From contig JBGZBY010000114.1 in the NCBI GenBank assembly GCA_041844915.1, positions 1 to 21,078 of the forward strand: a DNA stretch of 21,078 nt. The letters run 5' to 3'. Origin of the DNA: W11650 sp041844915 (GTDB taxonomy: Bacteria > Bacillota > Clostridia > Lachnospirales > Vallitaleaceae). Position numbers and translations under genes: made by a program. Positions within the stretch are counted from its first letter, which is position 1; each line of letters opens with the position of its first letter. Shown piece after piece: positions 6,934-14,263 of the stretch. The notes under the pieces were generated by a model that was not told where the DNA came from, searched no databases, and worked only from the letters and a program-made list of their open reading frames with translations.

Positions 6934-7749
6934 TTAAAATGCCGGTTTAGCAGCATTTTCATTGGTTAGGATCATCGCGTTGGGATGGTTTTGCATCAAG
7001 CTGGCAGGAAAATGCGCTGTAACTTCGCCATACGCCGCCTGCCGGATGACCGACCGATGCCAGTCCCGAAAAACAGCAAATACTAAGCGCCTTGCCGACA
7101 GGATTTCCTTCATTCCGATGGTAACGCAAAGCTTCGGCATCGCGTCAATCGCTCCGCCCCTATCACCCACACTATTGATAGTTCTAGTTTCCTTGGAAAT
7201 TTCCAGCAGTCGAGTCGGCAACGCGGCAAATTCCTCTGCCGTCATGGTATCGCTGGCTTCATTAAATGCCAGATGGCCATTGATACCGATTCCGCCAAAA
7301 CAAATATCCACCCCTCCCAACTCGCTCAACAGCTGGCCTATCCTTTCCGGCTCCTTCGGATCAGGAAATACTCTTTGCTCCAGCGGCATCACCAGCTCCG
7401 GCGCTATTTTTGAATAAACCTGCTTCTCCATATAGCCGCGGAAGGAAAGCTTATCCTCCATATCAATCCATTCTCCGGCTTCGTTTAAATATTCATCCAT
7501 ATTAAAGAACCAGACATTTTTCAAGCTAAGCCCTTCTTCATTGACCAGACGAATAAAGATCGGATATTGCCCGATCGGCCCGACCGGACAAATAAAAACT
7601 GTTTTTTTGCCGGCTTGATTATTCTTTCTTATTTCCCTGATCATAATCCTTGCCAGCTCATAAAATACCTCAGCCGAATCCCCCAATTTCAGAATCGGAA
7701 TCTTGGCATCCTTTCCCAGCTCCTCTGCCGTGATCTGATAATAGCTCAT
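6934..7749 (-). CDS. NagB-like glucosamine-6-phosphate deaminase/isomerase family protein
   Basis: This 271-residue protein belongs to the NagB/RpiA fold. The active-site blocks are NMDEY at 83-87 (Asp85, proton transfer) and GIGINGHLAFNEA at 154-166 (Asn157, His159, Glu164). Where E. coli NagB has Asp141 this protein has Asn157; I believe asparagine is common there in Firmicutes homologues. The first phosphate loop is CPVGPIGQYP instead of the usual LPTGSTP type, and the region that normally reads GxxKA is FRDWHRS (228-233), so the phosphate site is atypical. NagB turns glucosamine 6-phosphate into fructose 6-phosphate and ammonia. Beside phosphofructokinase and aldolase genes it would feed an amino sugar into the block. 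GGGAGG is 7 nt before the ATG. The family is certain; the exact substrate is open. Confidence 0.8.
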   Translation of the reverse strand: MSYYQITAEELGKDAKIPILKLGDSAEVFYELARIMIREIRKNNQAGKKTVFICPVGPIGQYPIFIRLVNEEGLSLKNVWFFNMDEYLNEAGEWIDMEDKLSFRGYMEKQVYSKIAPELVMPLEQRVFPDPKEPERIGQLLSELGGVDICFGGIGINGHLAFNEASDTMTAEEFAALPTRLLEISKETRTINSVGDRGGAIDAMPKLCVTIGMKEILSARRLVFAVFRDWHRSVIRQAAYGEVTAHFPASLMQNHPNAMILTNENAAKPAF

Positions 7750-8265
7750 GGTTTACCTCCCTGCTTTGCAATTCTGCTTTCTCATTTTTAACTTTTCAAA
7801 GCCTCTGCGCCACATGTCTGCATTTTGCCTTTTCCGTCGACCGCACGGGCTTTTTAATCATCAAAGCAATTAGCGGCGGACAAATAGCCCGTCTTTACTT
7901 TCTTCATAAATCGCCGCCCTTCCTCACGCCTTCCTTTTGAGGCGGGCTTAAAAAGCGGCTGTCTTTTCGTTAGCCTATCACAAAATTTCAATTTTCAAAA
8001 GGATGATTTTTTATCTATCCTCTTTGGCATTTCTTTCTCAAAGCTGTTATTTTATTTCTCTGCCCTTTCGGGCTACCTACTTTCGCAAACGCCTTCATAA
8101 AAAGCACACTGAACCTTCTCGTTAGTTTTCCGCAGAAAGCGCGGGAAACACTTTATGCTCTGCCTTTAAGCTCCCTTGGGCCTTGCCATGAAAGCACACT
8201 AACCCTTTCTGCCAATTCCCCGCAGAAAAAGCAAAAGCACTTTATGCTCCGCTTTTTATACTCTT
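7750..8265. other. Noncoding gap between the phosphofructokinase and NagB-like genes
   Basis: No gene is seen in these 516 nt between co-oriented genes. The half nearest the phosphofructokinase holds an imperfect direct duplication (8101-8173 and 8191-8263). The other half has short GC-rich inverted words around GCCGCC/GGCGGG near 7915-7965 with no U-tract. No sigma-A promoter with both hexamers is visible on the minus strand. It could be a long leader, a decayed region or a site of RNA processing. Confidence 0.45.
8101..8263. repeat. Imperfect tandem duplication, 73-nt units, period 90
   Basis: The unit at 8101-8173 begins AAAGCACACTGAACC and contains CCGCAGAAAG and CACTTTATGCTC. The unit at 8191-8263 begins AAAGCACACTAACCC and contains CCGCAGAAAA and CACTTTATGCTC. 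Roughly three quarters of positions agree. The second unit ends 2 nt before the stop codon of the phosphofructokinase gene. Confidence 0.6.
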
Positions 8266-9426
8266 TTAATCCTTTTCGCGAAAGCTGACCATTCTCGGCA
8301 GCTCTCCGCCCATCAAAGGCTTGAGCCATTCCACAAACTCCGGTGCGACATCATAGCGGCTATAGTAATGAGGCGGCATTTTCTTCTCCTCCAGCATGAC
8401 CTCCTCAATCGGCACTAAAAAGCTTTCCATCTGGTATGGCTCGCTGCTCACGCGGCGAATCCCGGTCATTTTTCCGGTTTCTCCTGCAACTGCCGCCTTC
8501 ACCGCTTCTCTGCCCACCAGAATTGCTTCCTGAATATCAATTTCTGAACGAAGCAGCATGGAGGATCTGCCCAAAATGCCCGGCTTTTCTGATCTCGCCT
8601 TAATTCCCAGCTTCTTTGTAATCAGCATAGCCAAATGAGAGCTGACATCCCCAAAATAGACTGATCTGCCGGTTTGAAAAATCGGCGGAGTAATCGGCGT
8701 GCCATCGGCATAGCGCAGTCCTTCGCTGGCAACCACAACAACGCCGCCCTTCCTTTCATAAAGCTCCTTGACCCTTACCAGAAAATCCTCCTCGTCAAAG
8801 GCATTTTCCGGCAACAGAATCAGATCCGGACCATCGCCTGCCTCCTGCCTTGCCAGAGCCGAAGCAGCCGTAATCCAGCCTGCATTTCTGCCAAAGGCCT
8901 CGATCACTACCACATGAATGGCTAAGCCCTTAACGTCAAAGACCGCTTCCTTTACGCTCTCCGCCAAATACCTTGCTGCACTGGCATAGCCCGGACTATG
9001 GTCAATCACTGCCAAGTCATTATCCATAGTCTTTGGGATGCCCATAACCATAATTCCTGCTCCGGCACAGACCTTATATATTTTACCGCAGGTATCCATC
9101 GTTCCATTTCCGCCGTTTAAAAGGACATAGCGGATATTGTGCTTTTGAAAAATCGGCAGCAGGCGGTCATAATCCTCCTGCTCCATTGGATCTCGCGAGG
9201 TTCCAATCGCCGAACCCGGCGTCGTCAGCAGCTTTTCAATATCCCCCTCGGAGATTTTCCGCAGATCAATAAAATCCTCCCGCAGCACGCCGCCCATTCC
9301 ACCATTCGCCGCATAGATACCGTCTATCCTGCTTTCCTGCTTGGCCTGCTCAATTACCCCATAAAGCGAGCAGTTGATTACGGCAGTTGGTCCGCCGCCA
9401 TGCACAATCAATAAATTATTTGTCAT
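8266..9426 (-). CDS. 6-phosphofructokinase, PPi-type scaffold with an ATP-like residue
   Basis: This 386-residue protein belongs to the PfkA/PPi-PFK superfamily. It opens with HGGGPTAVIN, as in clostridial PPi-dependent enzymes, and has PKTMDND at 131-137 (Lys132, catalytic Asp135) and EAFGRNAGWITAA at 176-188. Lys132 sits where PPi enzymes have lysine and classical ATP enzymes glycine. The second discriminating site is GGNGT (105-109), with Gly108 where PPi enzymes normally carry Asp. Group III enzymes of actinomycetes with Gly plus Lys use ATP, so ATP use is plausible. The reaction is phosphorylation of fructose 6-phosphate to the 1,6-bisphosphate, or of a related ketose phosphate. The start at 9426 follows GGGAGAAGG; an ATG 13 codons earlier lacks a good ribosome site. 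It follows pgi by 186 nt. Confidence 0.87.
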   Translation of the reverse strand: MTNNLLIVHGGGPTAVINCSLYGVIEQAKQESRIDGIYAANGGMGGVLREDFIDLRKISEGDIEKLLTTPGSAIGTSRDPMEQEDYDRLLPIFQKHNIRYVLLNGGNGTMDTCGKIYKVCAGAGIMVMGIPKTMDNDLAVIDHSPGYASAARYLAESVKEAVFDVKGLAIHVVVIEAFGRNAGWITAASALARQEAGDGPDLILLPENAFDEEDFLVRVKELYERKGGVVVVASEGLRYADGTPITPPIFQTGRSVYFGDVSSHLAMLITKKLGIKARSEKPGILGRSSMLLRSEIDIQEAILVGREAVKAAVAGETGKMTGIRRVSSEPYQMESFLVPIEEVMLEEKKMPPHYYSRYDVAPEFVEWLKPLMGGELPRMVSFREKD

Positions 9427-9612
9427 TTTCCTTCTCCCTTTGTCGGTATTTCTTTTATAATACATTGCTTAAGGTACTACGTCGAGGAGAACCTCTACTT
9501 AAATCCCAAGCAAATTCCGTCCGCCGGCGCTTATCCCTGTTCCCAATGTCCTTTTCCTCAAAACAAGCGAGTGCCGCCGCCGGCTATTCTGCTGTAAATT
9601 CAGTTCTTTAGC

Positions 9613-10815
9613 TTAAGCGCGCAGGCGCTGAAACATCTTTTGCTTATATCTTTCCACACCCTCCTGATTAAAGGGATTGACTTCCATGATTTTTGAAGAA
9701 AGCACCACTGCCGCCATAAAGAAAAGAAAGAGCTTGCCCCATTCCTTTTCCCGCATGTTTTCCAGCTCCAGTAAAAAGGTTGGAGCCCCTTCCTCACTAT
9801 GCGCCTCTATCGTCGCTTCCTCCATCTCCCGATTGATTTGGGCAAAATTTTTCCCCTCCAGATACGCAAAGCCATCACTTAGACGCGAACCAGTCACCAC
9901 AGTATTTTCCTCATAGCCTGCCACCCGTAAAAAGGTTTCTATGAAAATTGGACTCCCCTCCTGCAAAAACTGCCCCATTGAATGAAGATCCTCGGAGAAG
10001 CAAAGCCCATCGGGATAAAGTCCTTTTTTTTCCTTACCCTCGGACTCCCCGAAAAGCTGAACCCACCATTTCAGCCATTCCCGAAAATCCAGATCAAAAG
10101 CTGAAAGCACTTCTACTTTATATCCGTCCTGATATGCCTTTTGTCGGTACGCCACATAGTCGTGCAGAAAATGCCGCCTGTCTGCCAGCTCCGCCAGCAT
10201 TTCCCTTCTACCCTCTAAAAGCGCGGCAATATCCAATCCGGCTACCGCCATCGGAAACAGACCGACATTGGAAAATGCCGAATATCTGCCGCCAATCTCC
10301 GGCTCAAATTCCAAAAAGGTATATCCGTTCGCCGCCGCAATTTCCTCCAGCAAAGAGTCCTTGCTGCCCGTTACCACAATTCTCTCTGCCGCCTCCGCCA
10401 GACCGTACTTCTTTTCCATAGCCTCGCGCAGCATACGAAAATGGATCCCCGGCTCCAGGGTTTGAAAATTTTTAGCAATCACATTCAGACAAACCTCGCT
10501 TTCCTCGACTTCCTTCAGCAGTCGAGCAATCTGGCGCGGAGATAAGCCATTTCCGGCATAGACAATCTTCGGAGTACTATTTTTCCCAAGTCCTTCAATA
10601 ATCGCTCTGGCCGCTCCATTAGAACCGCCCACTCCAATTAATATAAAAGTTCGGCATTTCTCTCGGATTTCTTTTGCTCTCCGCTGCAAAAATGTAATGT
10701 GCTCCGCCGAATATTCCCGCCCATAAAAAGGATTTCTCTGCTCCTTCTGCCAGATATCCGCCGATCGCTCTCTCAAAGGCAAAGAAATCGTATTAACTTC
10801 AAATTTTGCGTTCAT
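9613..10815 (-). CDS. pgi: Glucose-6-phosphate isomerase (short form)
   Basis: This 400-residue SIS-fold protein carries the PGI motifs in order: GVGGSNGAARA at 61-71, EIGGRYSAFSNVG at 173-185 (sugar-phosphate binding), QLFGESEGK at 253-261 with catalytic Glu257, DLHSMGQ with His278, and EVNPFNQEGVERYK at 378-391 with Lys391. It is about 50 residues shorter than the Bacillus enzyme. The reaction is aldose/ketose isomerisation of a hexose 6-phosphate. The TNGNHFVS-type segment of housekeeping PGIs is not seen; VVTGSKDSLLEEIA stands in that region. AAGGAG is 5 nt before the ATG, and a strong promoter lies about 125 nt upstream, so this is the first gene of the sugar-phosphate block. It may be a paralogue rather than the only PGI of the cell. 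Confidence 0.86.
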   Translation of the reverse strand: MNAKFEVNTISLPLRERSADIWQKEQRNPFYGREYSAEHITFLQRRAKEIREKCRTFILIGVGGSNGAARAIIEGLGKNSTPKIVYAGNGLSPRQIARLLKEVEESEVCLNVIAKNFQTLEPGIHFRMLREAMEKKYGLAEAAERIVVTGSKDSLLEEIAAANGYTFLEFEPEIGGRYSAFSNVGLFPMAVAGLDIAALLEGRREMLAELADRRHFLHDYVAYRQKAYQDGYKVEVLSAFDLDFREWLKWWVQLFGESEGKEKKGLYPDGLCFSEDLHSMGQFLQEGSPIFIETFLRVAGYEENTVVTGSRLSDGFAYLEGKNFAQINREMEEATIEAHSEEGAPTFLLELENMREKEWGKLFLFFMAAVVLSSKIMEVNPFNQEGVERYKQKMFQRLRA

Positions 10816-10938
10816 GTCAACTCCTTATTTTCCTCAATCCTTGGTTTTCCTTTTTTCTGCCGCCATTGCCAAAGCGCTGCACTGCCGCCAGAATCTTGCT
10901 GTATGAAAACACTTTTAATTAATTTTTTTATTTAACTA

Positions 10939-10966
10939 ATTATAGCATTTTGAGTAACTTTGTCAA
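10939..10966 (-). promoter_or_regulatory. Strong sigma-A promoter of the sugar-phosphate cluster
   Basis: On the minus strand there is TTGACA (10961-10966), a 16-nt spacer ending in TGC, and TATAAT (10939-10944). Both hexamers are consensus, with an extended -10. It points into pgi with a leader of about 120 nt. It is the only full-consensus promoter seen in the block. Confidence 0.8.
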
Positions 10967-10994
10967 GAGCCGGCTGTCCGTATTTGAATTTTTT

Positions 10995-11267
10995 AAAGCC
11001 CCATGCCCTAAGCAAAAGCCTTCAGCTACAGCTTAACGCCATCTTCGCTGCGCTCCCACCGCCCTCACTCCGCCCTGTCATAGCTTTTGGAAGGTCGCCC
11101 ATTGTCCGAAGCGACCGCAGGGAGCAAGTTTTGACGTGCCTTCCAAAAGCTATGACAAGGCTGGGATATAACAATGCCTGCAAGGCACTTCCCTATAGCT
11201 TAGAACTTAAAGCCCCATGCCCCAGACAAAAGCCTTCAGCTACAGCTTAGCGCCATCCTCGCCGCGC
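10995..11267. repeat. Direct repeats (59 nt) flanking a 19-bp inverted repeat
   Basis: The copies at 10995-11053 and 11209-11267 begin AAAGCCCCATGCCC and share CAAAAGCCTTCAGCTACAGC; I count 53 of 59 identical positions. Between them, the arms at 11076-11094 (TGTCATAGCTTTTGGAAGG) and 11139-11157 are exact reverse complements. Inside that lies a second hairpin, GGTCGC (11093-11098) with GCGACC (11111-11116). The nested design resembles a small dispersed repeat element rather than a terminator, as no U-tract follows. Confidence 0.65.
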
Positions 11268-11334
11268 CTGCCAGTTTAAAAGCATTGCCTGCAAATATGA
11301 ATGATTTGATGTGATATTTTGGCAAATTTCACTC

Positions 11335-11363
11335 TTGCCATCCGAAAAAAAGAATGCTACACT
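11335..11363 (+). promoter_or_regulatory. Sigma-A type promoter of typA
   Basis: There is TTGCCA at 11335-11340, a 17-nt spacer ending in TGC, and TACACT at 11358-11363. It points at typA with a leader of about 30 nt. Confidence 0.65.
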
Positions 11364-11400
11364 AAGAAAATATGTGAAGCTACCGGAAAAAGGAGAATTT

Positions 11401-13215
11401 ATGAGAGAGAAAAAAATTATTAACATTGCCGTGATCGCCCATGTCGATGCCGGCAAATCCACGCTGGTCGACGCCATGCTGGCGCAATCCGGCGTATTCG
11501 GCGAGCATGAAGAAATCATCGACTGCGTAATGGACAGCAATGATATTGAGCGCGAACGAGGAATTACAATTTATTCCAAAAACTGCTCCATCACTTACAA
11601 GGACTACAAAATCAATATTGTCGATACTCCCGGCCATGCTGATTTTTCTTCGGAGGTCGAACGCATCATTCGTACCGTCGATACAGCAATTTTACTGGTC
11701 GATTCCGCCGAGGGTCCTATGCCGCAAACTCGCTTTGTTCTGCAAAAGGCTTTGCAACAGGGCCTTTGCCCCATTCTGCTCATCAATAAAATTGATAAAA
11801 ACGATGCCAGACCGGAGGAGGTCGTCAATATGACCTTCGACTTGTTTGCCGAGCTGGGTGCAAATGACAAGCAGCTGGACTTTCCGATTTTATACGGCAC
11901 AGCAAGAGCCGGTGTTGTTCATTATGAGCTGGGTGATACCAACGAAGATATCGAACCCTTATTTGAAATGATTACCCGTCATGTAGCCGCATATCCGGAT
12001 AAGGACGCGCTGCCTCTGCAATTTCAAATTTCAGCGCTTGCCTACGACGATTATATCGGGCGGCTAGGAATCGGCAGAATCACGCAGGGCACGCTCCATC
12101 CGGCAGATATTGTAGCAGTCAGCAAGCGCGACGGCAGCGTGGCAAAAGCCAAAATCAATCAGGTCTTTGTCAATGTCGGCTTAAAGCGAACCGAAACAGC
12201 CGAGGCCCATTCCGGCGATATCGTGGTCATATCCGGAATCAGCGATATCTCCATCGGGGAAACGATTTGCCTGCCGGATAATGTTTTGCCCTTGCCGATG
12301 ATTGCCATTGAAGAACCGACCATGTCGATGAATTTTTATGTCAATAATTCCCCCTTTGCCGGTAAAACCGGAAAATTTGTAACTACCAGGCATATTGCCG
12401 CCAGACTGCAAAAGGAACTGGAAACCAATGTCGGCCTGCGCGTCGAACCGATCGAGGGGAGCGACGCCTACAAGGTGTCGGGCAGAGGAGAGCTGCATTT
12501 GTCAATCCTGATTGAAAACATGCGACGGGAGGGCTATGAGCTCAGCGTATCAAAGCCGGAGGTATTGTTTCGCGAGGAAAATGGCAAACGATTGGAGCCC
12601 TATGAAAAGGTAAGCGTCAGTGCGCCGGACGAGTACATCGGCAGCGTAATCGCTCAATTAAATCTCCGAAAGGGAACAATGCAGTCCATGCTGGCTGAAG
12701 GCGGCCATACCAAGATTGAATATCTGGTACCGACCAGAGCCCTGCTTGGCTATCGCTCGGAATTTATCAACGATACCAGAGGCGAGGGTATTCTTCTGCG
12801 CGCTTTTGACTCTTACGGCCCCTATGCCGGTGAAATTCCCGGACGGCAAAACGGAGTTTTGATTTCGCAGGAAAATGGTCTGACCATGGCGTACTCGCTT
12901 TTTAATTTAAGCGATCGCGGCCGACTCTTTGTCGGACCTTCTCAAGAAGTCTATGAGGGAATGATTATTGGTATGAACAACCGTAGCGAGGATATGGTCG
13001 TCAATCCGACCAAGAACAAGAAGCTGACCAATACCAGAGCTGCCGGAGCGGATGAAGCCATTAAACTGCTGAAGCCCTTGGAAATGTCCTTAGAGGCGGA
13101 ATTGGAATTTGTCGAGCCGGACGAATGGGTTGAGGTTACTCCGACCGATATCCGTCTGCGTAAAAAGCTGCTAAGCGCCAGCGACCGTATAAAATACCAT
13201 CGCAGCCACGCCTAG
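11401..13215 (+). CDS. typA: Ribosome-associated translational GTPase TypA/BipA
   Basis: The 604-residue protein is full length for TypA/BipA. The GTPase motifs are in order: AHVDAGKST (13-21), ERERGITI (switch I), DTPGHADF (switch II) and NKIDK. They are followed by an EF-Tu-like domain II, EF-G-like domains III and V (EPTMSMNFYVNNSPFAGKTGK and GRGELHLSILIENMRREGYE), and the BipA-specific C-terminal domain (LFNLSDRGRLFVGP and TKNKKLTNTRAAGADEA). It binds the 70S ribosome and assists large-subunit assembly and stress adaptation. The ATG at 11401 is chosen for AAAGGAG, which lies 6 nt upstream; an in-frame start 30 codons earlier would overlap the promoter. A terminator follows 77 nt after the stop, so it appears to be a single-gene unit. 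Confidence 0.97.
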   Translation: MREKKIINIAVIAHVDAGKSTLVDAMLAQSGVFGEHEEIIDCVMDSNDIERERGITIYSKNCSITYKDYKINIVDTPGHADFSSEVERIIRTVDTAILLVDSAEGPMPQTRFVLQKALQQGLCPILLINKIDKNDARPEEVVNMTFDLFAELGANDKQLDFPILYGTARAGVVHYELGDTNEDIEPLFEMITRHVAAYPDKDALPLQFQISALAYDDYIGRLGIGRITQGTLHPADIVAVSKRDGSVAKAKINQVFVNVGLKRTETAEAHSGDIVVISGISDISIGETICLPDNVLPLPMIAIEEPTMSMNFYVNNSPFAGKTGKFVTTRHIAARLQKELETNVGLRVEPIEGSDAYKVSGRGELHLSILIENMRREGYELSVSKPEVLFREENGKRLEPYEKVSVSAPDEYIGSVIAQLNLRKGTMQSMLAEGGHTKIEYLVPTRALLGYRSEFINDTRGEGILLRAFDSYGPYAGEIPGRQNGVLISQENGLTMAYSLFNLSDRGRLFVGPSQEVYEGMIIGMNNRSEDMVVNPTKNKKLTNTRAAGADEAIKLLKPLEMSLEAELEFVEPDEWVEVTPTDIRLRKKLLSASDRIKYHRSHA

Positions 13216-13292
13216 GCTACTTTTAAAAAGCATTCCTCGCGTTCGCCTGATTTTCGTCAAAAATACCACGGATCTGAATCCGTTCATAAACT

Positions 13293-13328
13293 CCGGAGCC
13301 TATTAAAGCAGGCTCTGGATTTTTTTTA
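13293..13328 (+). terminator. Rho-independent terminator of typA
   Basis: The arms CCGGAGCCT (13293-13301) and AGGCTCTGG (13310-13318) form a 9-bp stem with one G-U pair and an 8-nt loop, followed by eight T (13320-13327). Confidence 0.88.
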
Positions 13329-13335
13329 TGGATTA

Positions 13336-13344
13336 TGCTATACT
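13336..13344 (+). promoter_or_regulatory. Extended -10 promoter before the DUF4364 gene
   Basis: TGCTATACT is an extended -10 directly after the typA terminator. The -35 position (around 13316-13321) is poor. The leader to the DUF4364 start would be about 120 nt. Confidence 0.45.
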
Positions 13345-13473
13345 AAAAAAGAAGGGCAGTATGAGCGGAACTGAGCCTATTGCTGATTGCAAAGAAGCTC
13401 AATCCTCTAAAATTAAGTCAAAGGCTTTTCGCTCTTTCTTTTTTATGATTAAAATTTATTTATGGAGTCGGAT

Positions 13474-13986
13474 ATGTTAGAAAATAAATTGCGTAAGCTT
13501 GTTGTTTTATATATTTTAAACAAGGTTGATCTTCCGCTGACCAATACCACGATTTCCGAGCTGATGGTTGGCGAGTATTACAGCTCTTACTTCCAATTGC
13601 AGGAAGCTCTGACCGAGCTGGCGGATGCCAATTTGCTGCGGATTTTGCCCAAAAACCCGGAAACCCAATATGAGATCACCAAAGATGGCCGAGTAACTCT
13701 GGATTTTTTTATTGAGGAAATTCCGGCAAAGGTACGCATGACCGTACAGCATTATTTAAAGGAAAATATGATTGAGCTTCGTCAGGATACCGACATTCAA
13801 GCCAATTATTATGCGACGGAAAACGGCGGCTTTTACGCACATCTGGTCGCCAAGGATCAGCGCCGGCTGCTGATGGAACTGACCCTGCGAATGGCGGACG
13901 AGTCCTCGGCAGTTGAGCTATGCAATCGCTGGCGGGAAAACTATGCCTTGATTTATAAGCAGCTTTTAAAAAATCTTTCGAGCTAA
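13474..13986 (+). CDS. DUF4364 family protein (winged-helix type, unknown role)
   Basis: This 170-residue protein matches DUF4364, a family common in Clostridia. The N-terminal half looks like a winged helix (KLRKLVVLYILNKVDLPLTN, then a turn, then QLQEALTELADANLLRI and ITKDGRVTLDFF), which suggests DNA binding. The C-terminal half is mixed alpha/beta and ends in a helix. I know of no established function. The ATG at 13474 is chosen because GGAG lies 6 nt before it; an ATG 12 nt earlier (13462) overlaps that GGAG and has no site of its own. The gene stands alone between the typA terminator and a duplicated bidirectional terminator, facing engB. Its stop codon TAA is the first bases of a tandem repeat unit. 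Confidence 0.85.
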   Translation: MLENKLRKLVVLYILNKVDLPLTNTTISELMVGEYYSSYFQLQEALTELADANLLRILPKNPETQYEITKDGRVTLDFFIEEIPAKVRMTVQHYLKENMIELRQDTDIQANYYATENGGFYAHLVAKDQRRLLMELTLRMADESSAVELCNRWRENYALIYKQLLKNLSS

Positions 13987-14022
13987 TGTACTTTTCTCCA
14001 GCCAACCTAACTGACTTATTCC

Positions 14023-14049
14023 AAAAAAGCCCCATTCAGGGCTTTTTTT
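14023..14049. terminator. Bidirectional terminator, first copy
   Basis: AAAAAAGCCC (14023-14032) pairs with GGGCTTTTTT (14039-14048) around a 6-nt loop. It has A-run and U-run on both sides, so it serves the DUF4364 gene on plus and engB on minus. Confidence 0.88.
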
Positions 14050-14146
14050 ACAGAGAAGATTCCTTCCTTCTGGTTAAGGCTCATTCTTTTAAAAAAACTT
14101 TAATAATGTGCTTTTCTCTGGTCAACCAACCTGACCGACTTATTCC

Positions 14147-14172
14147 AAAAAAGCCCCATTCAGGGCTTTTTT
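14147..14172. terminator. Bidirectional terminator, second copy
   Basis: This is the same hairpin as the one at 14023-14049 (AAAAAAGCCC with GGGCTTTTTT, identical loop), 124 nt further on. It is the first terminator met by engB transcription. Confidence 0.88.
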
Positions 14173-14263
14173 AACTGGGAAGGCTCTTTCCTTCGGGTTA
14201 AGGCCTATTCTTTTGAAAAATCCTTTGAAAAAAGCTTTAATAATGTGCTTTTCTCTGGCCAAC

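Larger units (their letters stand above)
10816..11400. other. Divergent intergenic region between pgi and typA
   Basis: It contains the minus-strand pgi promoter (10939-10966), the plus-strand typA promoter (11335-11363), and between them about 270 nt of repeat structure: a 59-nt direct repeat bracketing a 19-bp inverted repeat. A 96-codon frame at 10960-11250 has no protein-like features and is not called. Confidence 0.6.

Noticed and set aside
6934..7749. Loss of the catalytic Asp in the NagB-like protein as evidence of inactivity
   Set aside because: Asn at this place is, to my knowledge, common in Firmicutes NagB proteins, and His159, Glu164 and Asp85 are kept.
9450..9475. TATAAT-like words between pgi and the phosphofructokinase gene as a promoter
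   Set aside because: The good match is on the plus strand, away from any gene, and the minus-strand version has no -35.
1674..10815. Sulfoglycolysis operon (TauE/SafE beside isomerase, kinase and aldolase genes)
   Set aside because: The isomerase and kinase are PGI and PfkA-type, not the families known for sulfoquinovose breakdown. No sulfoquinovosidase or sulfolactaldehyde enzyme is present, and the permease is 490 nt away. Kept only as a remote idea.
10960..11250. 96-codon plus-strand frame upstream of typA
   Set aside because: It lies wholly in the repeat region, with no ribosome site and no protein-like features.
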